Shown here: one piece after another, positions 44,007 through 52,686 of the stretch | Position numbering within the stretch: position 1 is the first letter of the stretch | Layout of the letters: each line of letters starts with the position of its first letter | Source: Agrobacterium tumefaciens | GTDB taxonomy: Bacteria > Pseudomonadota > Alphaproteobacteria > Rhizobiales > Rhizobiaceae | NCBI RefSeq assembly: GCF_017726655.1 | Contig: NZ_CP072309.1 | Coordinates: forward strand, 1,670,501 to 1,734,500 | DNA length: 64,000 bases | Direction: 5' to 3' | Program-made: the position numbers and the translations under genes | The notes under the pieces: generated by a model | Told to the model about the DNA's origin: nothing | Seen by the model: only the letters and a program-made list of their open reading frames with translations | The model's database searches: none

Positions 44007-44823
44007 TGCGATTGATCCGCCGTCGCCCGGCTTTCGTCATCGGTATCGCCGTCACCGCCTTCCTCGTCGCCGTTGCCCTTTTGTCACTGGTCTGGACACC
44101 GGTCTCGCCCACCAAGATGCAGATCGTGCAAAAGCTGAAATCGCCTTTCGTTTATGGCGGTCTCGGCACGGATCATTTCGGCCGCGATGTGCTCTCCATG
44201 CTGATGGCCGGTGCGTGGAACTCGCTCTCCACCGCCATTGCCGCCGTCGCCATCGGCGCCTTTATCGGCACTGCGATCGGTGTCACGGTCGCGGCGCTGC
44301 GGGGCTTTACCGAAACCGTCGTCATGCGCGTCTGCGACATCATCTTCGCCGTACCGCCGATCCTGTCGGCCATGATGCTCGGCGCATTTATCGGAACGGG
44401 GCGTTTTACCGCCATCATTGCCATCGCCACCTTCATGGTGCCGGTCTTTGCGCGACTGACGCTGGGGGCGGCCTTACAAATCTGGGCGCGGGAATACATC
44501 ACCGCCGCCACCAGCATCGGCCAGAACCGCGCCAAGATCACGCTGTTCCATGTCGTGCCGAATATTTCCAACCAGATCATCGTGCAGGTGACGATCCAGC
44601 TGGGTCTGGCGATTTTGACGGAAGCAGGCCTTTCCTTTCTGGGTCTCGGCATGCCGCCCCCGCCGCCACCTGGGGGCGCATGCTTGCGGATGCTCAGACC
44701 TATCTCGGCGCGGCGCCCTGGCTTGCCATCATGCCCGGCCTTGCCATTGCGCTTGCTGTCTTCGGCCTCAATCTTCTCGGCGATGGCCTGCGTGATCTGC
44801 TCGACCCGCGCGATACCAGCTGA
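44003..44823 (+). pseudogene. Peptide ABC transporter permease (DppC type) broken by a frameshift
   Basis: The first 220 or so codons encode a normal DppC-like permease (GLGTDHFGRDVLSMLMAG, EYITAATSIGQNRAKITLFHV, LSFLGLGMPPP). In the C/G-rich tract near 44655-44672 the frame is lost. The expected continuation TWGRMLADAQTYLGAAPW through GLNLLGDGLRDLLDPRDTS is present in another frame to the stop at 44823. One missing base explains this exactly. Read as it stands, the protein would end in unrelated sequence and lose its last membrane segments. It could be a true lesion or a sequencing error. Confidence 0.85.
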
Positions 44824-44876
44824 TCGCTTCAAGCCGATACCGCCGCTATTTCCTGTTTTTATGACGAGACGATGCC

Positions 44877-46271
44877 ATGACCGATCTCATACACCTCAAC
44901 ACGCTCGAAATTCTGGCGCTTTACCGGGCCAAGAAACTCTCGCCGTCGGAATATTGGCAGGCGGTGGAGGCGCGTATCGAGGCATTCGAGCCGGTTGTGA
45001 ACGCGCTTTACGCTTATGATCCGGAGGGTGCGCGCAGGCAGGCGCTGGCCTCGACGGAGCGCTGGCACAGGGGCGAAACGCTGGGTCCGCTCGATGGGCT
45101 TCCGGTGTCGCTGAAGGAACTCATCGCCACGAAAGGCCATCCGGTACCCCTCGGCACAAAGGCGGTGGAGCTTGTGCCGGCGCTGGAGGACGCACCGGTT
45201 GCTGCCCGTTGCCGGGAAGACGGCGCGATCCTCTATGCCAAGACGACCTGCCCGGATTACGGCATGCTCTCCTCAGGCCTTTCCAGCTTCCATAAGCTCA
45301 GCCGCAACCCTTGGGATCCGACGCAGAACCCCGGCGGCTCCAGCGCCGGTGCGGCTTCGGCGGGCGCTGCGGGTTACGGCACGCTGCATGTCGGCACGGA
45401 TATTGGCGGCTCGGTGCGGCTGCCCGCCGGGTGGACCGGGCTTTTCGGTTTCAAGCCCAGCCAGGGCCGCATCCCGGTCGATCCCTATTATACAGGCCGC
45501 TGTGCCGGGCCGATGACACGCACCGTTTCCGACGCCGCTTATGCCATGGCAACGCTTTCGCGGCCGGACTGGCGCGACGGCACATCGCTGCCGCCGAACA
45601 GCATCGACTGGATGGATCTCGATATTGATGTAAAAGGCCTGAAAATCGGCCTGATGCTGAATGCCGGCTGCGGCCTTCCTGTGGATGAAGAGGTGCGTGA
45701 CGCGGTGGTGGCGGCAGCAAAGCTGTTCGAACAGGCGGGCGCCATCATCATTCCCGTCGAGCCGGTGCTGACACGGGATATGCTGGATGGGCTTGACGAT
45801 TTCTGGCGGGCGAAATTCTGGGGCGACATGGTGGCGCTGAGCGCGGATCGTCGTGCCGCGATCCTTCCCTATATTCGCGAATGGGCGGAAAAGGGCGCAA
45901 ATGTCTCCGGTGCACGTGCCGTTTTCGGTTTCAACCAGACCATGGAAATGCGAAAGGCCTGCGGACGGTTGATGCAGTCGGTGGATGCGGTGATTTCACC
46001 GACCAATCCCATCGTCTCATATCCGGCCGACTGGGCTTCGCCCACCAATGATCCCGCACGGCCCTTCGAACATATCGCCTTTACCGTGCCGTGGAACATG
46101 TCGGAACAGCCGGCATCCTCGATCAATTGCGGTTTCTCGGCATCCGGCATGCCCATCGGATTGCAGATTGTCGGCCCGCGTTATGAGGACCTGTTTGTGC
46201 TCCGGCTTTCGAAAGCGTTCGAGAATTGGGGTGGCGGTGTCCGGCGCTGGCCGGAGCCGCCGGCCGGCTGA
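44877..46271 (+). CDS. Amidase (amidase signature family)
   Basis: The 464-residue enzyme has the complete Ser-cisSer-Lys triad of the amidase signature family: Lys80 in LPVSLKEL, Ser155 in PGGSSAGAA and the nucleophile Ser179 in GTDIGGSVRLPA. It hydrolyses an amide to acid and ammonia in the cytoplasm, with no signal peptide. It lies 53 bases after a peptide/amide importer, which suggests that the importer delivers its substrate. The exact amide is not readable. The ribosome site is weak. Confidence 0.9.
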   Translation: MTDLIHLNTLEILALYRAKKLSPSEYWQAVEARIEAFEPVVNALYAYDPEGARRQALASTERWHRGETLGPLDGLPVSLKELIATKGHPVPLGTKAVELVPALEDAPVAARCREDGAILYAKTTCPDYGMLSSGLSSFHKLSRNPWDPTQNPGGSSAGAASAGAAGYGTLHVGTDIGGSVRLPAGWTGLFGFKPSQGRIPVDPYYTGRCAGPMTRTVSDAAYAMATLSRPDWRDGTSLPPNSIDWMDLDIDVKGLKIGLMLNAGCGLPVDEEVRDAVVAAAKLFEQAGAIIIPVEPVLTRDMLDGLDDFWRAKFWGDMVALSADRRAAILPYIREWAEKGANVSGARAVFGFNQTMEMRKACGRLMQSVDAVISPTNPIVSYPADWASPTNDPARPFEHIAFTVPWNMSEQPASSINCGFSASGMPIGLQIVGPRYEDLFVLRLSKAFENWGGGVRRWPEPPAG

Positions 46272-46368
46272 TATCACCTTTGTTCGGCATGTAGTATTGC
46301 CATAATACCCGCATCCCGATCCTGCCTGTTAGGGTGCCCAAAGGCATTCGAAAACGGGAGGAGCAGAC

Positions 46369-46934
46369 ATGCCGAAGAAGATTTTGATGATCACCGGCGA
46401 TTTTTCCGAGGATTACGAGACCATGGTGCCGTTCCAGACCCTGGCTGCGGTTGGCCACACGGTGCACGCCGTCTGCCCCGGCAAGAAGGCGGGTCAGACC
46501 ATCGCCACGGCCATCCACGATTTCGAGGGCGACCAGACCTACTCGGAAAAACGCGGCCATAATTTTGCGCTCAACGCTACCTTCGCCGATATCAAACCGG
46601 CGGATTACGATGCGCTGGTCATTCCGGGCGGCCGCGCGCCGGAATATCTGCGGCTCAATGCGGAAGTGCTGGCTGCGGTGAGACATTTCTTCGAGGCCGA
46701 CAAGCCTGTTGCGGCCGTCTGCCACGGCGCGCAATTGCTGGCAGCGGCCGGCGTCCTGAAGGGCCGCACCTGTTCCGCCTATCCCGCCTGTCGCCCGGAG
46801 GTGGAACTGGCAGGCGGCACCTACGCGGATATTGCGATCGATGCGGGGTGACGGACGGGAAGCTGGTGACGGCGCCCGCGTGGCCCGCCCATCCGGCTTG
46901 GCTGTCGCAATTCATGGCCGTGCTTGCCAAATGA
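46369..46934 (+). pseudogene. DJ-1/PfpI family protein broken near its C-terminus
   Basis: Codons 1-160 encode a DJ-1/PfpI-fold protein with the nucleophile elbow AVCHGAQLL (Cys118-His119) and an acidic partner near Glu15 (FSEDYET). The frame then meets TGA at 46849. In another frame the next bases encode [19 protein letters not shown] and continue to a TGA at 46932-46934, which is the usual ending of this family at about 188 residues. One base missing around GCGGGG (46842-46847) accounts for it. GGGAGGAG precedes the ATG. The core fold might survive as a shortened protein. Confidence 0.8.
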
Positions 46935-47005
46935 GACCTGTGGAACGGGGCTTTTGCCAGCCCCGTTTTCCGCCTATCTTTTGAGGCGTGGTGAGGGAGG
47001 AAACC

Positions 47006-47356
47006 ATGTGCAAACTTTTCATCAAGGCAGACCCCGCGCTTTGGGAAAGCCATACGCGGTCGCTCCGGATCGACGGCATGGTGACCAGTGTGCGGCTTGA
47101 GAACTTCTTCTGGACGACGCTGGACGAGATCGCGCGCCGCGATGGCATGAACAGCGTGCAGCTCATCGCCAAGCTTTACAATGAATCGATCGATGCCGGG
47201 CACGATCTCGGCAATTTCACCTCGTTCCTGCGGGTCTGCTGCGGGCGTTATCTCGCGCTTCAGCTTTCCGGCGATATTCCGGCGCGGACAGATATTCCGA
47301 TTGCGGCGCTGGATGCGGACAGCATTCTGGATGCTGAAAAGGTGAATTATCATTGA
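47006..47356 (+). CDS. Small ribbon-helix-helix-like protein
   Basis: The 116-residue protein resembles the RHH_4 group (PF13467): SLRIDGMVTSVRLENFFWTT forms the ribbon and first helix, and DEIARRDGMNSVQLIAKLYN the second helix. A helical region follows (NFTSFLRVCCGRYLALQL). Such proteins are likely DNA-binding dimers, with few known targets. The ATG at 47006 has GAGGGAGG upstream. It stands alone, ending in a hairpin shared with a convergent permease gene. Confidence 0.75.
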   Translation: MCKLFIKADPALWESHTRSLRIDGMVTSVRLENFFWTTLDEIARRDGMNSVQLIAKLYNESIDAGHDLGNFTSFLRVCCGRYLALQLSGDIPARTDIPIAALDADSILDAEKVNYH

Positions 47357-47364
47357 CGACGGAT

Positions 47365-47388
47365 ACGCGGCGCGGGGATGCGCCGCGT
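47365..47388. terminator. Two-way hairpin between convergent genes
   Basis: ACGCGGCGC pairs perfectly with GCGCCGCGT around a 6-base loop, between the convergent stops of the RHH-like gene and a permease gene. It lacks a clear T-run. Confidence 0.6.
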
Positions 47389-47394
47389 GTCTCC

Positions 47395-48315
47395 TCAGTT
47401 CTTCAACGCCCGCGGATCGAGCGCATCGCGCACGGCGTCGCCGATGTAATTGACGCTCAGAACCGTCAGCGAAATCGCCAGCCCCGGCCATAACACGCGC
47501 GACGGTGTCAGTTGCAGGAAATTCGCCCCGTCGAACAGCAGCCGTCCCCAGGTCGGGAAATCCGACGGGAAACCGAGGCCGAGAAAGGAGAGGGCGGATT
47601 CGGTGATGATGGCAGATGCGATGCCAAGCGTGGCGGAGACCATGATCGAGCTCAGCACGTTCGGAAGAATATGCCTGATGATGATGCGATATTCGCGCAT
47701 GCCGCTCGATTTCGCCGCCATGATGAATTCCTGGCTTTTGATCGTCAGCACGTCGCCACGCACAATGCGGGCCGTGTGCATCCAGCTGGTGATCCCGATC
47801 ACGAAGACGATCAGGATGAAGATGCCGGTTTCCGGCCCGAAGGCCGCACGCAGCGTGTCGCGGAACAGCAACAGGATCACGAGCAACAGCGGCAGCAGCG
47901 GCAGAGCCAGGAACAGGTCCGTCAACCGCATCAGCGGTCCATCAAGCCGACGGAAATAACCTGAGAGAACGCCGACCAGCGTTCCGAGAAACAGCGCCAG
48001 AAGCATGGCAGTGATGCCGACGGCAAGCGAGATGCGCCCGCCCGCCAAAACCTGTGCCAGCATGTCCTTGCCAAGATTATCGGTGCCGAAGGGATGCGCC
48101 AGCGACGGCCACTGATTACGTTCCCGTACATTGATGGCGTTGGGTGCGACAGTGTGAATATAAGGGCCGACATAGACCGCGAGCAGAATGAAGATGAAGA
48201 CGACAAGGCCGGCCACGCCGCCCTTGTGGACGCGGAACTGCTTCCAGATATCGGCGAGGGCTGATTTGACGGGCGTAGCCGCAACTGTCGGCGCTGCGAT
48301 GGTGGCATCAGTCAT
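47395..48315 (-). CDS. Peptide ABC transporter permease (DppC type), third importer
   Basis: The 306-residue permease has GTDNLGKDMLAQVLAGGRIS near 90, the EAA region EFIMAAKSSGMREYRIIIRH and the C-terminal LSVNYIGDAVRDALDPR. The ATG at 48315 overlaps the stop of the DppB-type gene by eight bases; a longer in-frame start lies within that gene and is unlikely. It ends the minus-strand operon. Confidence 0.92.
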   Translation of the reverse strand: MTDATIAAPTVAATPVKSALADIWKQFRVHKGGVAGLVVFIFILLAVYVGPYIHTVAPNAINVRERNQWPSLAHPFGTDNLGKDMLAQVLAGGRISLAVGITAMLLALFLGTLVGVLSGYFRRLDGPLMRLTDLFLALPLLPLLLVILLLFRDTLRAAFGPETGIFILIVFVIGITSWMHTARIVRGDVLTIKSQEFIMAAKSSGMREYRIIIRHILPNVLSSIMVSATLGIASAIITESALSFLGLGFPSDFPTWGRLLFDGANFLQLTPSRVLWPGLAISLTVLSVNYIGDAVRDALDPRALKN

Positions 48316-49318
48316 AGCGGATCCTCGGGTCGAGAATGCCGTAAAGCACGTCGGCAATCAGGTTGAAGAGCACAATCAGCACTGCAAAGATGAATGTCAG
48401 TGTCTGCACAAGCGGAATATCCGCCCCCTGAACGGCCGTTATCAGCAATTGACCAAGGCCGTTCACGCGGAAAATCTGCTCGGTGATGATAGCGCCGGAA
48501 AAGATCGTCGGCACGCCGAGTGCGATGACGGTCACGACGGGGATCAGGCTGTTGCGCAGAACGTGCACCAGCAGAACGGACTTTTCCTTGACGCCCTTTG
48601 CACGCGCGGTACGAACATAGTCCTGGTGCAGATTGTCGAGCATTGAGGCGCGCACGAAACGGCTGATCTGCGAGACGTTGTAGAGTGTCAGCACCAGAAC
48701 TGGCAGGAACATCTGCTTCACCTGCGCCACAAAACTCGCCCAATCCCTTACCTGGAGATTGGTATCGTAGACCGAGGGAAACCATTGCAGATATGAGCTG
48801 AAGATGACGACCAAGAGCACGCCCGTGAAGAAAGTCGGCACCGAATAACCGACCATGGAAACGAAAGTGCCGATCTGATCGAAGATCGAATATTGCTTAT
48901 AGGCGGAGATGACCCCGATCGGGATAGCCAGAAGCGCGCCGAAGAGATAGGCGAGGCCGACGACCCAGAGCGTCTGCGGCATGCGCTGAATGACAAGATC
49001 GACCACGGGGCTGCGCGTCGCCCAGGAAAGGATCCGCGTGCGGCTGCCATCGCCAATTTGCCAGCCGGTCAGCTTTTCCAGAAGGTTCAGCGGTTCGTTG
49101 ATGAAGAACTGCTGAAGCCACATGAGGTAACGGATGAAGAAAGGCTCGTTAAGGCCAAGCGAGGCGCGGATCTGTTCGCGCACCTCAGGCGGAATGGTGA
49201 GCGGCAGGTCGCCGGTCGGGTCATTGGGCGCGAGATCAAGCAGCGCGAAGATGACGAAGCTGATGACGAGCAACGTCGGTACGGCAAAGGCAAGCCGTCG
49301 GAGCGTAAAAGTAAACAT
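48308..49318 (-). CDS. Peptide ABC transporter permease (DppB type), third importer
   Basis: This 336-residue permease has an extended loop after the first helix (about residues 60-100, with YLMWLQQFFINEPLNLLEKL), as in the group typified by OppB-like agl/murein-peptide systems. The EAA region is DYVRTARAKGVKEKSVLLVH. It pairs with the DppC-type permease. A hairpin lies between it and the binding-protein gene. Confidence 0.92.
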   Translation of the reverse strand: MFTFTLRRLAFAVPTLLVISFVIFALLDLAPNDPTGDLPLTIPPEVREQIRASLGLNEPFFIRYLMWLQQFFINEPLNLLEKLTGWQIGDGSRTRILSWATRSPVVDLVIQRMPQTLWVVGLAYLFGALLAIPIGVISAYKQYSIFDQIGTFVSMVGYSVPTFFTGVLLVVIFSSYLQWFPSVYDTNLQVRDWASFVAQVKQMFLPVLVLTLYNVSQISRFVRASMLDNLHQDYVRTARAKGVKEKSVLLVHVLRNSLIPVVTVIALGVPTIFSGAIITEQIFRVNGLGQLLITAVQGADIPLVQTLTFIFAVLIVLFNLIADVLYGILDPRIRYD

Positions 49319-49423
49319 CTGAAACTCTCCAGACCCGGAGCGCGGCGCGACAAAAAGAGAGAGCTTTTCCGCAATGACGCTGCAACCGTGTCTTCAGGTC
49401 ATGGTCCAGGGGGCATGCAAAAG

Positions 49424-49448
49424 GCCGGCCGCTGCAAGAGAGGCCGGC
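49424..49448 (-). terminator. Hairpin after the third importer's binding-protein gene
   Basis: GCCGGCC pairs with GGCCGGC across an 11-base loop; on the minus strand it is followed by TTTTGC. It lies 11 bases past the binding-protein stop, before the permease genes, and probably acts as a leaky terminator. Confidence 0.6.
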
Positions 49449-49459
49449 GCATCTGCCTG

Positions 49460-51169
49460 TTACTTCTTGCGGGACCAGTCCGCGACGTTCCAGAGTTCGG
49501 AGTCCCAGGCATTCATACGAACGCCTTCGAGCGTCAGTGAATGCGAGGAAACATTCCCGCGGTGGATGAGCGGAATATGCGCGCCTTCCTCCGTCAACAT
49601 GTCGTTCAGTTGCTTTGCGATTTCTGCGCGCTTGGCGAAATCGGTGGTCTTGGACAGGACGCCCACCAGCTTGTCGAATTCCGGGTTGCAGTAGCGCGGA
49701 ATATTCTGACCCTGCCAGCCATTAGAGGGGGCGGGAATCTTGTCGCACAGCCATTCCGCCAGATATTTTTCGGGGTCTGTGCCGTCGAAATTGTTGGTGT
49801 ACATTTCAACGTCGGCGTAAAACTTCTGGAACGTGTCCGGGCTTGCCGGATCGCCGCCGAAGAAGACCGAGGCGCTGACGTTACGCAATTCGGAAGCAAC
49901 GCCGATCTGCGACCACATGTCCTTCACCAGTTCCTGCGCCGCCTGGCGAACGGAGTTGGTGGAGGTCTGATAGAGGAAGGAGAGCTTCACGCCGTTCTTG
50001 GCGCGGATGCCGTCTGCACCCTTTACCCAGCCGGCATCGTCCAGCAGCTTGTTGGCGCCTTCGATATCCTGCTTCAGGCACCAGCTGTCGTTCTTTGTCG
50101 ATGCGACGGCTTCAGGCGCCGGTACGATGTTGCAGGTCGGTTTGCCTGCTTCGCCATAACCGGCTTCATCGATGATGTCGCGGTCGATGGCAAGCGAGAG
50201 GGCACGACGGACGGCCGGGTCGGACAGGGCCGGATGAGGACCCGCTTCTTTGGTGGAGCGCTTGTCTCCGAGAGCAGGATCGGGGTTGTACCAATTGAGG
50301 TTGATGCGCTCGACTTGGGTGCCGAAGGCGGTTTCCAGCTTGCCCTTACCGGCGGCAACCATGGTGGCCAGAATTTCCGGCTCCACCTGCATGTTCCAGG
50401 CATAGTCGAATTCACCGGTCTCAAGAACGGCCCGCGCAGCGGAAGCCGCGTCACCACCGCCCTTCAGCGTAAGCGTGGCGAAGGCGGGCTTGGCCGGGTC
50501 GCGATAATTGGGGTTGGCGACGTAGCTGATAACGTCGTTCGGCTTGAAATCCTTGACCACGAATGGGCCGGTGCCGATGGGGCCGAAATTGGCGGATGTG
50601 CAGCCCGGGGCGGCAGCGCCGACGCAGTTTTCGAACTGCTTCTTCTGAATGACGGGTGATTGTGCGCCAACGAAGGCGGAATAGGGGTAGGGCTTCGGTT
50701 CGGTGAAGCTGACCTTGACCGTGTGGGCGTCGATGGCCTCGACATTCTTCACACCCTCATATTGCGCCGCCTGCGCGCAGCCGCCATCGGGCGCCGTGCA
50801 ATATTTCCAGGTGAACACGACATCATCGGCTGTGAACGGTGTGCCATCGGACCATTTGACGTCGCTTTTCAGCTTCCAGGTCATGCTGAGCAAATCTTTG
50901 GCGACGCCGCCATTCTCAACCGTTGGAATCTCGCTCACCAACGTCGGAACCAGCTCGCCCTTTTCATCGTAGCGTGCGAGCGGCTCGATAACCACGGAGG
51001 AGCTGTAGATTTCTTTCGTGCCGCCTGAGAGGTAGGGATTGAGTGTCGATACGGCCTGCCAGAACAGGATTTTCAACTCGCCGTCACTGCCGCGCTCGGC
51101 ATGGGCGGCAGACCCTGCCAAGGCCACAGCCGCCACCGTGCTGGCAAAGAGAATGCTGCGCTTCTTCAT
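49460..51169 (-). CDS. Peptide-binding protein (DppA/OppA family), third importer
   Basis: The 569-residue family 5 binding protein has a signal peptide ending at GSAAHA-ER (about residue 24). Features include STLNPYLSGGTKEIYSSSVV near 41, MTWKLKSDVKWSDGTPFTAD near 95 and IGTGPFVVKDFKPNDVISY. Cysteines recur in pairs (around GGCAQ and FENCVGAAAPGC), which suggests disulfides. It is divergent from an M20 amidohydrolase and a double ATPase that complete the system, so the ligand may be an N-acyl amino acid or peptide. Confidence 0.92.
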   Translation of the reverse strand: MKKRSILFASTVAAVALAGSAAHAERGSDGELKILFWQAVSTLNPYLSGGTKEIYSSSVVIEPLARYDEKGELVPTLVSEIPTVENGGVAKDLLSMTWKLKSDVKWSDGTPFTADDVVFTWKYCTAPDGGCAQAAQYEGVKNVEAIDAHTVKVSFTEPKPYPYSAFVGAQSPVIQKKQFENCVGAAAPGCTSANFGPIGTGPFVVKDFKPNDVISYVANPNYRDPAKPAFATLTLKGGGDAASAARAVLETGEFDYAWNMQVEPEILATMVAAGKGKLETAFGTQVERINLNWYNPDPALGDKRSTKEAGPHPALSDPAVRRALSLAIDRDIIDEAGYGEAGKPTCNIVPAPEAVASTKNDSWCLKQDIEGANKLLDDAGWVKGADGIRAKNGVKLSFLYQTSTNSVRQAAQELVKDMWSQIGVASELRNVSASVFFGGDPASPDTFQKFYADVEMYTNNFDGTDPEKYLAEWLCDKIPAPSNGWQGQNIPRYCNPEFDKLVGVLSKTTDFAKRAEIAKQLNDMLTEEGAHIPLIHRGNVSSHSLTLEGVRMNAWDSELWNVADWSRKK

Positions 51170-51475
51170 GGTGATTTTTCCCCTGTTTGGATTTTATCTG
51201 TTTGAATGTTTGACGCTTTTCCCGTCGTCATCTGCAAGGTCTCTTGTTGTAAGTATTTGACTTTGCTGAGGAATAATCCTTCATTCCACGTGATGCTATT
51301 GTCAGTTTTTTTGAAAAGCAAGTCCAAAAGTCGTATTGATGAACAAAATTTGAGCCGCTCTACTTTTGGCCTATTTTTCGCTCATCTATCAAAATTCATG
51401 CTTGCAAAAGCGGAAATTCCAAACGCAATATGTCGTCCGACAACCCGGCGGGGAACAAAAAAAGGGAAAAACAGA
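51170..51475. other. AT-richer divergent promoter region
   Basis: These 306 bases separate the divergent binding-protein and M20 genes and are clearly richer in A and T than the flanks. No gene is supported. TTGACT at 51256-51261 could be a -35 element for the plus strand, but I cannot fix a matching -10. No strong palindrome was seen. Confidence 0.5.
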
Positions 51476-52639
51476 ATGCCGATATTGAACCGTGTGGCTG
51501 AAATGCAGGAAGACGTTGCCGGCTGGAGACGCCATCTGCATGAGCACCCGGAACTTCTCTATGATGTCTTCGAGACCTCGAAATTCGTGGCGGGGAAACT
51601 GAAATCCTTCGGCTGTGACGTGGTGGAAACTGGCATCGGCAAGACCGGCGTCGTCGGCATCATCAAAGGTCGGCACGGAGATGGCCCGACCATCGGTTTC
51701 CGCTCCGACATGGATGCCCTGCCAATCCTTGAGACGAGCGGCAAACCATGGGCTTCGAAGACGCCCGGCAAGGCCCATTCCTGTGGTCATGACGGACACA
51801 CGGCGATGCTTCTGGGGGCGGCGCAATATCTGGCCGAGACGCGCAATTTCAGAGGGTCTGTGGCCGTGATCTTCCAGCCGGCGGAAGAGGGGGGCGCGGG
51901 AGCGCTCGCCATGTTGAACGACGGCATGATGGAGAAATTCGGCATCTCGCAGGTCTACGGCATGCATAACGAGCCGGGCATTCCTGTCGGCCAGTTCGCG
52001 ATCCGCAAGGGCTCCACCATGGCGGCGGCAGATGCTTTCGAGATCACCATTACGGGCAAGGGCAGCCATGCGGCGGCTCCCCACCTTTCCGTCGATCCCG
52101 TTCTGACCTCGGCCTATATCATCATCGCGCTTCAATCCATCGTCTCGCGCGAGACGGATCCGTTGAAGTCGCTGGTCGTCACCGTCGCCACCACCCATGG
52201 CGGCACGGCTTCCAACGTCATTCCCGGATCAGTGACACTGACGGGAACGGTGCGCACCCTGTTGCCGGAAACCCGCGATTTCGCCGAAAAGCGCTTGAAA
52301 GAAGTGGCGACAGCCACCGCCATGGCGCATGGCGCAACGGCAGAGGTGAAATACGATCGCGGTTATCCCGTCACCTTCAACCACAGTGACGAGACAGAAT
52401 TTGCAACTGGTGTAGCGATGGGCGTCGCCGGCGCGAATGCCGTCAACACCAATCCCAATCCGCATATGGGCGCCGAGGATTTCTCCTATATGCTGGAAGC
52501 GCGCCCCGGCGCCTTCATCTTCATTGGCAACGGCGATACCGCAGGGCTTCACAACGCGGCCTATGACTTTAACGACGACGCGCTGCCTTACGGCATCAGC
52601 TATTGGGTTTCGATGGCCGAAACCGCACTTGCTGCATAA
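51476..52639 (+). CDS. M20-family amidohydrolase, second copy
   Basis: The 387-residue enzyme has HSCGHDGHT (Cys103, His105), the catalytic pair Glu137-Glu138 in FQPAEEGG and GKGSHAAAPHLSVDP in the dimerisation domain. It resembles hippurate hydrolase and indole-acetyl-amino-acid hydrolases. The ATG has AAAGGGAAAAACAG upstream. It shares the family, though not close identity, with the M20 gene at 31434. It lies 47 bases before the double ATPase of the importer, so hydrolysis of what the importer brings in is likely. Confidence 0.92.
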   Translation: MPILNRVAEMQEDVAGWRRHLHEHPELLYDVFETSKFVAGKLKSFGCDVVETGIGKTGVVGIIKGRHGDGPTIGFRSDMDALPILETSGKPWASKTPGKAHSCGHDGHTAMLLGAAQYLAETRNFRGSVAVIFQPAEEGGAGALAMLNDGMMEKFGISQVYGMHNEPGIPVGQFAIRKGSTMAAADAFEITITGKGSHAAAPHLSVDPVLTSAYIIIALQSIVSRETDPLKSLVVTVATTHGGTASNVIPGSVTLTGTVRTLLPETRDFAEKRLKEVATATAMAHGATAEVKYDRGYPVTFNHSDETEFATGVAMGVAGANAVNTNPNPHMGAEDFSYMLEARPGAFIFIGNGDTAGLHNAAYDFNDDALPYGISYWVSMAETALAA

Positions 52640-52686
52640 GACATCCGGCGGCCACATGGCCGCCTTCTGCTTTTTTGGAGATTGGC

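Noticed and set aside
44640..44690. Programmed ribosomal frameshift in the permease
   Set aside because: No slippery heptamer with a downstream stem was seen, and membrane permeases are not known to need it. A lost base is simpler.
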